A stretch of DNA of 64,000 nt, from positions 103,368 through 167,367 of the forward strand of contig JAJZUC010000001.1 of assembly GCA_021847245.1 (NCBI GenBank). Direction: 5' to 3'. Made by a program: the position numbers and the translations under genes. The notes under the pieces were generated by a model. It did not search any database. It had not been told where the DNA came from and saw nothing but the letters and a program-made list of their open reading frames with translations. The DNA comes from Deltaproteobacteria bacterium (lineage in GTDB: Bacteria > Desulfobacterota > Desulfuromonadia > Geobacterales > Geobacteraceae). Below are positions 19,133-29,590 of this stretch, one piece after another. Every line of letters starts with the position of its first letter. Position 1 is the stretch's first letter.

Positions 19133-19969
19133 ATGTCACTTACCATCGGTCAGATCGTATACGCCAACTGTACACCCATTTTCTCGGCCCTCCAGAATTC
19201 TTTCGACTGCTCCGGCTACCGCTTTGTCCGCGGAGTGCCGTCCCATCTGAACCGTCTCCTGGCGACGGGCGAGATCGACGTCTGTCCGTCTTCGTCCATC
19301 GAATACGGCAAGCATTCCGACCGCTACCTGATCCTTCCCGACCTCTCCATCAGTGCCGTCGGCGCCGTGAAGAGCGTTTTTCTCTTCTCCATGGTCCCCA
19401 TCGAGGAGCTCGATGGCGCGGCAATCGGCATGACAACAGAGTCCGATACCTCGGTGGCGCTGCTGCGGATTATCCTTGCCACATTCTATGGTTTTGTCAA
19501 TCGGTTCGAACGGACGCACCTCGAGATCGCCACGGCGCTGGAGCATTTTCCGGGACTGCTGCTGATCGGAGACAATGCCCTGAAGGGGAGCCTGACGCAC
19601 AGGGGTTACAAGGTTTATGACCTGGGAGAACTGTGGCACCGCTTCACGGGGCTTCCGTTCGTCTTCGCGCTATGGCTTGTCCGACGCGACACCGTCGCCA
19701 GATTCCCGTCCGAAGTTGCCAGACTCAGTGCCGATCTGATCCGCGCAAAGCAGCTGGCTTACGACTCGTACCCGCTCATTGCCGAAAGCGCCGCCGAGCG
19801 GGCGTGGATTGACCAGGCCCGCCTGGTCGATTACTGGCGGACCATTTCCTACGATCTGACTCCGCATCATATCGAGGGGGCGCGTCGCTTCTTCTCCCAT
19901 GCTTCCGACCTGGGGCTTTTGCCATCGATTCCGGAAATTGAGGTGTACAGTGGAGTCAGTGGCACATGA
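19133..19969 (+). CDS. mqnA: chorismate dehydratase (menaquinone biosynthesis, futalosine route) MqnA
   Basis: MqnA-like start IGQIVYANCTPIF, PSSSIEYGKH; MqnA/MqnD-type periplasmic-binding fold. Confidence 0.85.
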   Translation: MSLTIGQIVYANCTPIFSALQNSFDCSGYRFVRGVPSHLNRLLATGEIDVCPSSSIEYGKHSDRYLILPDLSISAVGAVKSVFLFSMVPIEELDGAAIGMTTESDTSVALLRIILATFYGFVNRFERTHLEIATALEHFPGLLLIGDNALKGSLTHRGYKVYDLGELWHRFTGLPFVFALWLVRRDTVARFPSEVARLSADLIRAKQLAYDSYPLIAESAAERAWIDQARLVDYWRTISYDLTPHHIEGARRFFSHASDLGLLPSIPEIEVYSGVSGT

Positions 19970-19987
19970 TTTGCTTTGAGTGTTTTC

Positions 19988-22384
19988 ATGAACTCGAATG
20001 CAAAAGCGACGGTACGTTGGTTTGACGCCCTGACGCAACGAATTGCCCTGGTCAGACAGGGTATGAAGGCGCGGGAATCCGAAAAAATCGAAGATCTCAA
20101 AAGCCGCATCCGACTCGTGGTCAGGACCCGCTGGCTCCTGCTCTGTTTCATCGGCATCTACTGTGTCGTCGCTGCGAGCTTCTTTTCGCTGAGCCGGTTC
20201 GGACTATTTTTGTCACATTCCCAGGCAGTAACCCTCGTCGCTTCCCTCGTCGCGGTCATTACCTACAATCTGGCCCTGCATCGCAATATCGTCACACTCT
20301 CCCCCTATTTCCGCCTTCTTATCCCGCTCCAGGTGATCCTCGACCTGCTGCTCGTCACGGTTCTGGTCCATTCGAGCGGCGGTGCCGCAAGCTGGTTCTG
20401 GCCGGTCTATCTTATCGTGACGATAGAAGCGTCCTTTCTGATCGATACGCAGCGTGAAGTCTGGCTGATCGGCGCGATCGGGGGGATTTTCTACGGTCTG
20501 CTGCTGGTCCTGGAATACTGGTCCCTCGTCCCGAACGTTCCGATGCCATTCGTGGCGGCCGAGATCCATCATGATCCCCTCTATCTCCTCCTGAGCTGGC
20601 TCTGGGTCGCATTGCTGAATGCCGCGGTTGCGGTCATCGGCTCCTATTTCATGGCATTGGTCCGGCGCGAGTCGGATGCCGTCAGGGAGAGCGAGGAACG
20701 GCTCGCGTCGTTCCTCGACTCGGCCAACGACCTGATCATGAGCATCACCACCGAGGGGCGCTTTCTCTACGTCAACGCTGCCTGGAAGAAGACCCTCGGT
20801 TACGGCCTCGAAGAGCTCGAACCCCTTTCATTCTTCGACCTCGTGCACCCCGACAGCAAGGAGCAGTTCGCCATGGAACTGTGCCGTGCTGCGGCGGGGG
20901 ATGCACTCAGTCCCTTCGAGAGCGTAGTTGTCGCGCGCGGGGGACGGTCGATCGTTGTCGAGGGGAATCTTACCTGCGGCAACGAGGAGGGGGAACAGTC
21001 GGTCATCTGGGGAATCTGTCGTGATATCACCGAGCGGAAGCAGGCCGAGGAGCAACTCTACCGCCTTGCCCATCACGATACCCTAACCGGGCTTCCGAAC
21101 CGCATTCTTTTCCTCGACCGGCTCCAGCAGGCCAAGGCCCTCGCCACCCGGTACCACCACCAGGTTGCGGTCCTCTTCCTCGATCTGGACCGATTCAAGA
21201 TCATCAACGATACCCTGGGTCACCCCTTGGGAGACAAGCTGCTTCAGAAGGTCGCCCAGAGGATTGCCGGCTGTGTCCGTGAGGTCGATACCGTGGCGCG
21301 GATCGGGGGGGATGAATTCACCATCGTGCTCGTCAACATCGATTCGATCGACGACGTAAAACGGGTCTCCCACAAGATACTGAAATCGCTGTCGGTTCCC
21401 TTCACGGTCGATACCTACGAACTCTTCATCACCACCAGCATCGGCATCACCCTCTTTCCTGCCGACGGGGAGAACATCGACACCCTCGTCAAGAAGGCGG
21501 ACATTGCCATGTACCATGCCAAGGGGGAGGGGAGGAACAACTTCCAGTTCTATACCCCGCAGATGGATGAGAACGCCGACAAGCGGCTCCTGCTGGAGAC
21601 GAGTCTCCGCAAGGCGCTGGATCACGGGGAATTCCGCGTCTACTACCAGCCGAAGGTCGACGTGGCCACCAAGTCCATTACCGCCATGGAGGCGCTCCTG
21701 CGCTGGGAACACCCGCAGTTGGGACTCATCTCGCCGGCGGAGTTCATCCCGCTGGCCGAGGAGACGGGGCTCATCATCCCGATCGGCGAGTGGGTGCTGC
21801 GGAGTGCATGCCTGCAAAATCGCGAATGGCTCGAACAGGGGGTGCCGCGGATGCGGGTGGCGGTCAACCTCTCCGGATTCCAGTTCCAGCAGAAGAACCT
21901 GCTGGAAATGATCACGTCGGTACTTGCGGAAACGGGCCTGGAAGCCGAGCTTCTGGAACTGGAAATAACGGAAAGCGTCATCATGCAGAACCCCGACTTT
22001 GCCGTCTCCGTGCTCAATGCCCTGAAGGAGATCGGGATCCATATTTCGATCGACGATTTCGGTACCGGCTACTCGTCCCTCGCCCACCTGAAACGCTTTT
22101 CGGTGAATACGCTGAAGATCGACAAGTCATTCGTGAGGGACGTGGAGGTGAATTCGGCGGATGCGGCCATCACCACGGCGATCATCGCCATGGGGAACAG
22201 TCTCAATCTCAAGGTCATTGCCGAGGGGGTGGAGACCGAGGGACAGTTCAGCTTTCTCTCGGAGAACAGGTGCGACGAGGTCCAGGGATTTCTGTTCAGC
22301 ACCCCCATGCCCGCCGCCCAGGTGGCCGGATTTCTCCGGGAGCACCGGGGAGGCGCGGCGGGTCGGGAAACAAAAGCCGGTTAG
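19988..22384 (+). CDS. membrane PAS-GGDEF-EAL protein (diguanylate cyclase/phosphodiesterase)
   Basis: TM N-terminus, PAS, GGDEF motif RIGGDEFTIVL, EAL motif MEALLRWEHP. Confidence 0.95.
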   Translation: MNSNAKATVRWFDALTQRIALVRQGMKARESEKIEDLKSRIRLVVRTRWLLLCFIGIYCVVAASFFSLSRFGLFLSHSQAVTLVASLVAVITYNLALHRNIVTLSPYFRLLIPLQVILDLLLVTVLVHSSGGAASWFWPVYLIVTIEASFLIDTQREVWLIGAIGGIFYGLLLVLEYWSLVPNVPMPFVAAEIHHDPLYLLLSWLWVALLNAAVAVIGSYFMALVRRESDAVRESEERLASFLDSANDLIMSITTEGRFLYVNAAWKKTLGYGLEELEPLSFFDLVHPDSKEQFAMELCRAAAGDALSPFESVVVARGGRSIVVEGNLTCGNEEGEQSVIWGICRDITERKQAEEQLYRLAHHDTLTGLPNRILFLDRLQQAKALATRYHHQVAVLFLDLDRFKIINDTLGHPLGDKLLQKVAQRIAGCVREVDTVARIGGDEFTIVLVNIDSIDDVKRVSHKILKSLSVPFTVDTYELFITTSIGITLFPADGENIDTLVKKADIAMYHAKGEGRNNFQFYTPQMDENADKRLLLETSLRKALDHGEFRVYYQPKVDVATKSITAMEALLRWEHPQLGLISPAEFIPLAEETGLIIPIGEWVLRSACLQNREWLEQGVPRMRVAVNLSGFQFQQKNLLEMITSVLAETGLEAELLELEITESVIMQNPDFAVSVLNALKEIGIHISIDDFGTGYSSLAHLKRFSVNTLKIDKSFVRDVEVNSADAAITTAIIAMGNSLNLKVIAEGVETEGQFSFLSENRCDEVQGFLFSTPMPAAQVAGFLREHRGGAAGRETKAG

Positions 22385-22397
22385 GGTGGGAACGGAT

Positions 22398-22850
22398 CTA
22401 GCGGGGTAAAGAGGGGACAGTCTTCAGGTAGTCATCGAGAATCCGGCGGTGATCGAAACAGAGGTGGTCGGGGAGGGTGGCGAGGGGGAAGACGACGGCG
22501 TTCGCGGCGTCGTCTGCGGCCGTCGGTGCACCGGATGCCTTGGCGATGAATACCACGGAGATATTGTGCTGCCGGGGATCGCGGGCGGGGTCGGAATAAC
22601 AGCCGAGGAGCCGGAGGTTGGAGACCTCCAGCGAGGTCTCCTCGCGGGCCTCCCGGATTGCCGCGGCTTCAAGGGTCTCGCCGTAATCGACGAATCCCCC
22701 CGGCAGGGCCCACCCGCGCGGTTCGTTTTTCCGCTCGATGAGCACGATCCCCCCCTCGGTTTCGATGATGATGTCGACCGTGGGGATCGGATTGCGGTAA
22801 GCTTTCACTTTTTCCCCGCAGCGGGGGCAGGCGAGGTAGTCGAAGGGCAT
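22398..22850 (-). CDS. NUDIX hydrolase with N-terminal zinc ribbon
   Basis: CPRCGEKV and Nudix box [26 protein letters not shown]. Confidence 0.93.
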   Translation of the reverse strand: MPFDYLACPRCGEKVKAYRNPIPTVDIIIETEGGIVLIERKNEPRGWALPGGFVDYGETLEAAAIREAREETSLEVSNLRLLGCYSDPARDPRQHNISVVFIAKASGAPTAADDAANAVVFPLATLPDHLCFDHRRILDDYLKTVPSLPR

Positions 22851-22867
22851 GGCTCCTCCTGTACAAA

Positions 22868-22902
22868 AAGAAAGGGGAGGAACTGGTTCCTCCCCTTTGC
22901 CG
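22868..22902 (-). terminator. hairpin between PxxKW and NUDIX genes
   Basis: AAGGGGAGGAACTGGTTCCTCCCCTTT inverted repeat. Confidence 0.6.
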
Positions 22903-22920
22903 GATGCATGCTGCGGACGG

Positions 22921-23217
22921 CTACTTCTTCTTGCCGCCGCCACCCGAGGCCTTCTTGGATGCCTTGAGCGGGTTGATCTTGAGGTCCTCGGTCTTGATCT
23001 CGACTTTCACGTGGGTGGCGAAGTTGCAGATGCCACCGGTCCACTTCCTGTCCGGCGCCGGATAGGCGCTGCAGACCTTGCCGATGGTACCGTCGACGAT
23101 CCGCTCGCACCCTTCGCAGTTTTCGATCACAACCTGGCAGGAACCGCCGGTGAATATACAACCTTGTTTTCCCCAGAAGGTACACTCGGTACCAGGAAGA
23201 ACGGTTTGACACTGCAT
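22921..23217 (-). CDS. PxxKW-type cysteine-rich protein
   Basis: [40 protein letters not shown]...[18 protein letters not shown]; basic [11 protein letters not shown] tail. Confidence 0.8.
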   Translation of the reverse strand: MQCQTVLPGTECTFWGKQGCIFTGGSCQVVIENCEGCERIVDGTIGKVCSAYPAPDRKWTGGICNFATHVKVEIKTEDLKINPLKASKKASGGGGKKK

Positions 23218-23419
23218 GATGAATCCTCCTAACGTCTGTGTTTTCCGTAAATCGTGTATTTTTAAATCTAGCAATTCCAAAAGAAGAAAGTCAACAGGAA
23301 AAATCCCCCCTAAAACCCCCTTGCGCTTGACTCGCCGGGGGGTCTGTATTACGCTTTTCACTGCCTTTAAATTCGGGCCTTCGCGCCTTGCCGGGGCCAT
23401 TAACCATGGGAGGGAACTT

Positions 23420-24838
23420 ATGTATCGGATTGCCTTCGGAACCTCGGGGTGGCGGGGTATTCTCTGCGAGGATTTCACTTTCGAGAACGTGAAGGTGGTG
23501 ACCCAGGCCATTGCCGACCACGTGACCGCCATCGGCGAACGGGAAAAGGGGATCATCGTCGCCTACGACACCCGTTTCATGGGTGAGCGCTTCGCGAAGG
23601 AGACCGCGCGGGTCCTGGCCGGTTCCGGGATCAAGACTTATTTCTGCAAGCGCGATACCCCGACGCCGGTGGTCTCGTTCGAGATCCTGCGCCGTGGCGC
23701 CGCCGGGGCGATCAACTTCACGGCCAGCCACAACCCCCCCGAGTACAACGGGATCAAGTTCTCGCCGTCGTGGGGGGGGCCGGCCCTCCCCGAGACGACG
23801 GGGGATATCGAGCGGCGCGCCAACGAGATGCTCGGAGAGGTCTGCTACCGGGAGCTTGCCCTGGACGAGGCGCTCCGCTCCGGCCTGCTGGAGGAGATCG
23901 ACCCCCGCGGGGCGTATCTCGCCGAGCTTGAGAAGAAGGTCGACTTCGCCGCCATCGCGGGGCTCGGCACCGTGGCGGTGAACGCCCTTTACGGCACCGG
24001 CCGCGGCTACCTCGACGAGCCGCTTGCGGCCCACAACGTCTCCGTCCGGAGTCTGAACATGCACCGGGATCCGTATTTCGGCGGGTTCCCGCCCGAGCCC
24101 TCCGAAAAGTACATCCAGGACTTCATCGGACTGGTAAAGGGGGATCCGGCGATCAGGCTCGGCATTGCCACCGACGGTGACGCCGACCGCTTCGGCATCG
24201 TCGATGAGGACGGGACGTTCATCGAGCCCAACTACATCATCGCCCTTCTGCTCGACTACCTCGTGCGCGTCCGGAAGATGACCGGCGCGGTGGCGCGCAG
24301 CGTCGCCACCTCGCACCTTGTCGACGCGGTGGCCCGCAGGCACGGGATCGAGGTGATCGAGACGCCGGTCGGGTTCAAGTACATCGGCGAACTGATCAGC
24401 CAGGACCGCATCATCATCGGCGGCGAGGAGAGCGCCGGCCTCACCATCAAAGGTCATGTGCCGGAGAAGGACGGCATCCTCGCCTGCTTCCTCGTGGCGG
24501 AGATGGTGGCGTGGGAGGGGATGCCGGTAAAGCGGCTTCTGGAGAGGCTCTACGGCGAGGTCGGCACGTTCGTCACCAGGCGCGAGAACATCACCCTCTC
24601 GCCGGAGCTGGAGGCGGGGTATGCCGACAAGCAGCGTCAGGCGCCGGGGGAGTTCGCCGGCCTGAAGGTCCGGGAGACCGTTACCGTTGACGGGAGCAAG
24701 TTCATCCTGGAAGACGGCAGCTGGCTCCTCTTCCGCAAATCGGGGACCGAGCCGGTCGTCCGCCTCTACGGCGAGGCGTCGTCCGCCGAAAGGCTCGCGG
24801 CGGTCATGGCGGCCGGCAAGGCGTTCATTCTCGGGTAA
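23420..24838 (+). CDS. phosphoglucomutase/phosphomannomutase family protein
   Basis: FGTSGWRG start, TASHNPPEYNGIK, DGDADRFG, RKSGTEPVVRLY. Confidence 0.96.
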   Translation: MYRIAFGTSGWRGILCEDFTFENVKVVTQAIADHVTAIGEREKGIIVAYDTRFMGERFAKETARVLAGSGIKTYFCKRDTPTPVVSFEILRRGAAGAINFTASHNPPEYNGIKFSPSWGGPALPETTGDIERRANEMLGEVCYRELALDEALRSGLLEEIDPRGAYLAELEKKVDFAAIAGLGTVAVNALYGTGRGYLDEPLAAHNVSVRSLNMHRDPYFGGFPPEPSEKYIQDFIGLVKGDPAIRLGIATDGDADRFGIVDEDGTFIEPNYIIALLLDYLVRVRKMTGAVARSVATSHLVDAVARRHGIEVIETPVGFKYIGELISQDRIIIGGEESAGLTIKGHVPEKDGILACFLVAEMVAWEGMPVKRLLERLYGEVGTFVTRRENITLSPELEAGYADKQRQAPGEFAGLKVRETVTVDGSKFILEDGSWLLFRKSGTEPVVRLYGEASSAERLAAVMAAGKAFILG

Positions 24839-24876
24839 GTAGATACTATTACAGAACTCAAGGAGGTTTGCTCTCT

Positions 24877-25398
24877 ATGCTGAGCGCTGAAATGGCCGCC
24901 GCCCTGAACCGGCATCTCAACACGGAACTCTATTCCGCCCAGCTCTATCTCTCCATGTCCTCCTATGCCAACTTCCTCGGCCTCAAGGGGGCCGCCAACT
25001 GGTTCATGGTGCAGTACCAGGAGGAGATGGTCCACTTCACCAGGTTCTACGACTATATCAACAGCCAGGGGGAGCACGTGAGGCTCGGCTCTCTCGATGC
25101 CCCCCCGAGCGAATTCGCGAGCCTTCTTGCCATGTTCCAGAAGACGCTCGAACACGAGACGTACATCACGAAGTGCATCAACGAGCTGACCGAACTGGCG
25201 GTGAAGGAGAGGGACCACGCCACCCAGATTTTCCTCCAGTGGTTCATCACCGAGCAGATCGAGGAGGAGGAGAACGACCGGGCGATCATCGGGAAGTTGA
25301 AGCTTGTGGGGGACAACGGCTACGGACTCCTCATGATCGACAATGAACTCGGTACCCGTGTCTTCACGCCCCCTCCCGCCACCGGGCAGGCTCCGTGA
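24877..25398 (+). CDS. ferritin (non-haem, FtnA-like)
   Basis: LNRHLNTELYSAQLYLSMSSYANFLGLKG; SD AAGGAGG; ATG at 24877. Confidence 0.95.
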   Translation: MLSAEMAAALNRHLNTELYSAQLYLSMSSYANFLGLKGAANWFMVQYQEEMVHFTRFYDYINSQGEHVRLGSLDAPPSEFASLLAMFQKTLEHETYITKCINELTELAVKERDHATQIFLQWFITEQIEEEENDRAIIGKLKLVGDNGYGLLMIDNELGTRVFTPPPATGQAP

Positions 25399-25418
25399 CG
25401 CCCGGAGCCGGCATCACC

Positions 25419-25450
25419 GGGAGGGTCGGCCAACCGCCGATCCTCCCGAC
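25419..25450 (+). terminator. hairpin downstream of ferritin
   Basis: CGGGAGGGTCGGC-CAACC-GCCGATCCTCCCG; no clear T tract. Confidence 0.45.
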
Positions 25451-25749
25451 AGTAACCCCATGAACCCCCCCGCTTTTTTCCCCACCTCCCCCCGAGCTCC
25501 ATTTCCCTTCCTCCCGTCCGACATAACCCTTCCTTCCGGTCGTTTCCTGCCGTCAGGATGTGGTGTCAGTCATGAAAAAATATTATGTGGCGCGATGTTA
25601 CGCGGTAAAGGTAATGTATACCCATATCGTTTCGGTCGAACGCTCCCTGAAGCAGGTATCGAAGCAGCCGATGTACTTTCATGTGATGCGCCGATTAATG
25701 GGATCCCTCTGCACCCCCGTGCGGAGAACCTGACGGCGGTGGAGTTTCA

Positions 25750-26973
25750 ATGGTCAGGAGAGTCCTCACCTTCCTTTTCAAAAGCCGCCGTCGGGTAGTA
25801 TGCACTGCAGCCCTCCTGCTCGCCGGGCTCTTCCTTTCGATAGTTCATTTCCGTTTTTACGGCCACCTGGAGGGGATCTACGTCCTTAAGGGCAAGACCG
25901 GCGGTTTCGAAGTAAAGGACGACCTCATCTTCGGCGACGAGGACCGGATCGTTCTCGCGCTCCCTGCCGAGCCGATCTTCAAGTTCCTGCGTGGCGATGT
26001 CGGCCATGCGATGGGGATAACCCGTCTGGATAAGGAGTGGTTCCGGTTCGACGGCAGCGGCTACGTCCGGTCGTACCTGGCCGACGGGACCTCGTTTCTG
26101 ATGTGCTTCAGCCGGTTCATCGACAGCGCCGGGCTGGAGACCAAGGGGGTGTTCGTCGGAGGGGGGCTCCCCTTCGATCTGGAGAACGATCGGCGCGCCT
26201 CGATGAGTGAATCGGGGATGGCCTATTACAACGGCAAGGAGTGGCTGCACATCTGGTGCAACGTGAACGAGTCGATCGCCTCGTGGCACCATCCCGAAAT
26301 TCCGATTGCGCCATCCACCTGGCGGTTCCTCGGCAGCTCGGTCAGGAAGAAGACGGAGGACGAGCTCGTTCTCACGAGCAGCCACGAGGTCGACATCGAC
26401 GGCACCCCCTTCAGGATCGACCGCACTGCCTCGTTCAAGGCGGGATCCCGCCATACGACCCTTGCCATCACCATCAGCAACGTAGGGCAAGTCCCTGCCG
26501 GCTACTTCTACGTCTATGGCGACGAGCCGTGGGTGGGCGAGTACGGCTCTTCAGCCGGCAATGTCGGATGGGTGCAGGACCGGCTCATCAAGCACGAGGC
26601 GACCATCAATCCCCTGCATTACGGGTGGGCCGGCTACTTTGACTACGGAAATGACGCCGCCGGCGAGAAGCACGACCATAGCGGCGTGGCGAATTTCATC
26701 GAGTGGCAGGCGGGACTGCGCCCCGATCTTGTCTATTTTTCCAACAAAATAGGTACATTTGCCGAAGAGAGCGCCCGGGTCCCGCTGGCGAGCGACAACA
26801 ACCGGGTCATCTTCCTGCAGTGGGGGCCGCGGATGCTCTCCCCCGGGCAATCCGAAACCATAATACTTTCCGTCGGCATGGCCGACCGCAATCCGGCCAA
26901 CGGCTTCCCGGTCAAGCCGGACACCTCGGGGACGCTCCGTCTCCTCCTTTCCTATCTTGCGCCGGACGCTTGA
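25750..26973 (+). CDS. membrane-anchored hypothetical protein
   Basis: 407 aa ORF with N-terminal TM (VVCTAALLLAGLFLSIVHF); beta-rich sequence; no family recognised. Confidence 0.8.
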   Translation: MVRRVLTFLFKSRRRVVCTAALLLAGLFLSIVHFRFYGHLEGIYVLKGKTGGFEVKDDLIFGDEDRIVLALPAEPIFKFLRGDVGHAMGITRLDKEWFRFDGSGYVRSYLADGTSFLMCFSRFIDSAGLETKGVFVGGGLPFDLENDRRASMSESGMAYYNGKEWLHIWCNVNESIASWHHPEIPIAPSTWRFLGSSVRKKTEDELVLTSSHEVDIDGTPFRIDRTASFKAGSRHTTLAITISNVGQVPAGYFYVYGDEPWVGEYGSSAGNVGWVQDRLIKHEATINPLHYGWAGYFDYGNDAAGEKHDHSGVANFIEWQAGLRPDLVYFSNKIGTFAEESARVPLASDNNRVIFLQWGPRMLSPGQSETIILSVGMADRNPANGFPVKPDTSGTLRLLLSYLAPDA

Positions 26974-27017
26974 GCTCCCGGCACGTTCTTTCCCCCCGTC
27001 GCTGCGTTGGTGACCCC

Positions 27018-28607
27018 TTACCCTGAAACAGTGAAACGGCTCTGGTACAGCGGGTCGACGGCGAGCAACCGTACACCGTGGTCGGGGTTGGCCGCGGCGT
27101 GGAGCAGGATGTGGAAGACGGCCTCCACGTCGGCGCCCGGCCCGATGGCGGCGGCGATCTCCTCGGCGGTGGCCGGCACTCCCGTCCCGCGCAGGTAGGC
27201 GAGGACCTCGGCCTGAAGGTTCAGGACCGCTCCCGCCGCCTTCTTCCCCGCTTCGACCCCCGGCTGGTGGTAGGCGTTGATGTCGATCAGCGATGCGTAG
27301 AGGCCGACGGCGCGCTCGAAAAGGGCGATCAGGACCCCGATCGTGGCGGGAGAAACCTCGGGGATGGTGATGGTGAGGGATTCGCGCCCCTTTTCATGGA
27401 GCGCCGTCCGGGTCCCCAGGAAGAAGCCCGAAAGGTAATCCCCGCTCGTTATTCCCGGCTCCACCTCCGGCGATTTTCTCTCCCGGTCCCGCAGCACCTC
27501 GATGAACGTCACGAAGAAATTGTTGATCCCCTCCCGCAACTGCTGGACGTAGGCATGCTGGTCCGTGGACCCCTTGTTCCCGTACACCGCGATCCCCTGG
27601 TTCACCACGGTGCCGGTGCGGTCCAGCTCCTTGCCGAGGGACTCCATGACGAGCTGCTGGAGGTAGCGGGAGAAGAGGAGGAGCCGGTCCTTGTAGGGGA
27701 GGACCACCATGTCCTTCGCCCCCCGGCCGCCGGTGGCGTGGTGCCACATGAGGGCCAGGAGCGCCGCGGGATTATTCGTGGTCTCCGGCCTCCGGGTAGC
27801 CTCGTCGCAGAGCCAGGCCCCCTCCAGGAGCCTGTCGATGTCGAGCCCCTGGAGCGCCGCCGGAAGGAGTCCCACGGCCGAGGTTACCGAGGTGCGGCCG
27901 CCGACCCAGTCCCACATGGGGAAGCGGGCGAGCCACCCTTCCCCCGTGGCGATCCGGTCGAGCTCGCTTCCCGCTCCGGTCACCGCGACGGCATGACGGG
28001 GAAAATCGAGTCCGGCGCGGCGGTAGGCGGCTTGTGCTTCCAGCATGCCGTTTCGCGTCTCCTTGGTCCCGCCACTTTTCGAGATGACCACCGTCAACGT
28101 TTCGGCGAGCCCCGTCCCGAGCCTGACGAGAACCCGGTCCATGCCATCGGGGTCGGTGTTGTCGAAAAAGTGCGGTTCCATCCGGTCGTCGGCCATGCCG
28201 AGGGCGTCGGCCACGAACTGGGGGCCGAGGGCCGAGCCGCCGATCCCGATCACCAGCAGCCGGCGGAACCGCTTTCCTCCTGGCGCCGCGATCGTTCCCC
28301 CATGCACGTTGGCGGCGAATTCCTTCACCTTCGCGATGGTTTCCGTAATCTCCGCCGCGATCTCCCCGTTGGGGGCGAGGGCCGGGTTGCGCAGCCAGTA
28401 GTGCCCCACCATCCGGTTCTCGTCGGGGTTGGCAACGGCCCCCCTTTCCAGAGCCTCCATCTCCTTGAAGGCGCGTTGCAGCGCCGGTTCCATCCGGGCA
28501 AGGAAGCCATCCGGGAAGTTCATCCGGCTGATATCGAGCATGAGGCCGGTTTCGGGGTCGTGGAAAAGGTGCTTGCGGTAGCGTTGCCACAGGTCTGGTG
28601 AGTTCAT
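27018..28607 (-). CDS. pgi: glucose-6-phosphate isomerase
   Basis: [37 protein letters not shown]-like [26 protein letters not shown]. Confidence 0.95.
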   Translation of the reverse strand: MNSPDLWQRYRKHLFHDPETGLMLDISRMNFPDGFLARMEPALQRAFKEMEALERGAVANPDENRMVGHYWLRNPALAPNGEIAAEITETIAKVKEFAANVHGGTIAAPGGKRFRRLLVIGIGGSALGPQFVADALGMADDRMEPHFFDNTDPDGMDRVLVRLGTGLAETLTVVISKSGGTKETRNGMLEAQAAYRRAGLDFPRHAVAVTGAGSELDRIATGEGWLARFPMWDWVGGRTSVTSAVGLLPAALQGLDIDRLLEGAWLCDEATRRPETTNNPAALLALMWHHATGGRGAKDMVVLPYKDRLLLFSRYLQQLVMESLGKELDRTGTVVNQGIAVYGNKGSTDQHAYVQQLREGINNFFVTFIEVLRDRERKSPEVEPGITSGDYLSGFFLGTRTALHEKGRESLTITIPEVSPATIGVLIALFERAVGLYASLIDINAYHQPGVEAGKKAAGAVLNLQAEVLAYLRGTGVPATAEEIAAAIGPGADVEAVFHILLHAAANPDHGVRLLAVDPLYQSRFTVSG

Positions 28608-29590
28608 TGGTCCTCCTGGAGTGGGATAAGGTCTCGGGCAAGGGCGCCGGTGCAGCTGGAACCTTCGCCGGCGGTGCAACAGTAGCAGTGCTGCGACAGG
28701 AAAAGCTCGGCGCCTGTGCGGGCCGCCTCTTCCAGGTCGTCGATCTTCAGGCTCTCTCCGGATTCCCCCGTGATCGGGAGCCCGGTCGCCTGGTTGAAAT
28801 CGCAGTTGTACAGAAAGCCTTTCCAGTCGACGCTCACGAGGGTGCGGCACATGATGGCGCGGGCCGCCTCGGGGTTGAAGCGGGTGGCGAGGAGGGCGAG
28901 GTAGCGCTCGTAGGCCCCCCTGGATTCGAGGTAATAGCGGAAGCGGCCGATGGGGGCGTTGGTGATGGTAAAGAGGCTGTTGAAACGGACCCCGTGGCGG
29001 GCTGCGAGCTCGGTCCGGTATGCCCGCTCCAGCTCGTTCTGGGAACCGGGAAGGAAGTCACCCCCGGGGTTGTAGACCAGGTCGAGCTCCAGGGTGTCGC
29101 CGTAACCGAGGCCGTTCAGATGCCTCAGGACCTCGATGCTCCGGGCGAAGACCCCCCTGCCGCGCTGGGCGTCGACATTCTCTTCGAGGTAGCAGGGAAG
29201 GGAGGCGACGATCACCAGACCCTGATCCCGGCAGAAGGAGGGGAGCCACTCCCGGCCTGCTTCGGTCATGACGGCGAGATTGCTCCGGAGGATGCGTCGC
29301 GGCGCGAGACCGGCGGTCCGCTCCACCAGGTGGCGGAAAAGGGGGTGCATCTCCGGGCAGCCGCCGGTAATGTCGAGGGTGAGTCCCGACCGGCGGGCAA
29401 GAAAAGCGATGATTTTCTCCATCACCTCGCGTCCCATGAGCCGGTCGCCGGCGGGCGATGCAGCCACATGGCAGTGGGTGCAGCTCAGGTTGCAGATGTT
29501 GCCGAGATTCACCTGGAGGGTCCGGAGATTTTCGAAGGTGGCGTACTGCGGGTCGACGGCCCGGAGCGCATCTTTGAAGGCGGCTACCAT
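28604..29590 (-). CDS. arsS: ArsS-type (rSAM/selenodomain family) radical SAM protein
   Basis: CNLSCTHCH radical SAM motif, C-terminal [10 protein letters not shown]...[17 protein letters not shown]. Confidence 0.88.
   Translation of the reverse strand: MVAAFKDALRAVDPQYATFENLRTLQVNLGNICNLSCTHCHVAASPAGDRLMGREVMEKIIAFLARRSGLTLDITGGCPEMHPLFRHLVERTAGLAPRRILRSNLAVMTEAGREWLPSFCRDQGLVIVASLPCYLEENVDAQRGRGVFARSIEVLRHLNGLGYGDTLELDLVYNPGGDFLPGSQNELERAYRTELAARHGVRFNSLFTITNAPIGRFRYYLESRGAYERYLALLATRFNPEAARAIMCRTLVSVDWKGFLYNCDFNQATGLPITGESGESLKIDDLEEAARTGAELFLSQHCYCCTAGEGSSCTGALARDLIPLQEDQ

Noticed and set aside
27078-28601. 507-aa plus-strand ORF
   Set aside because: antisense to pgi with conserved motifs
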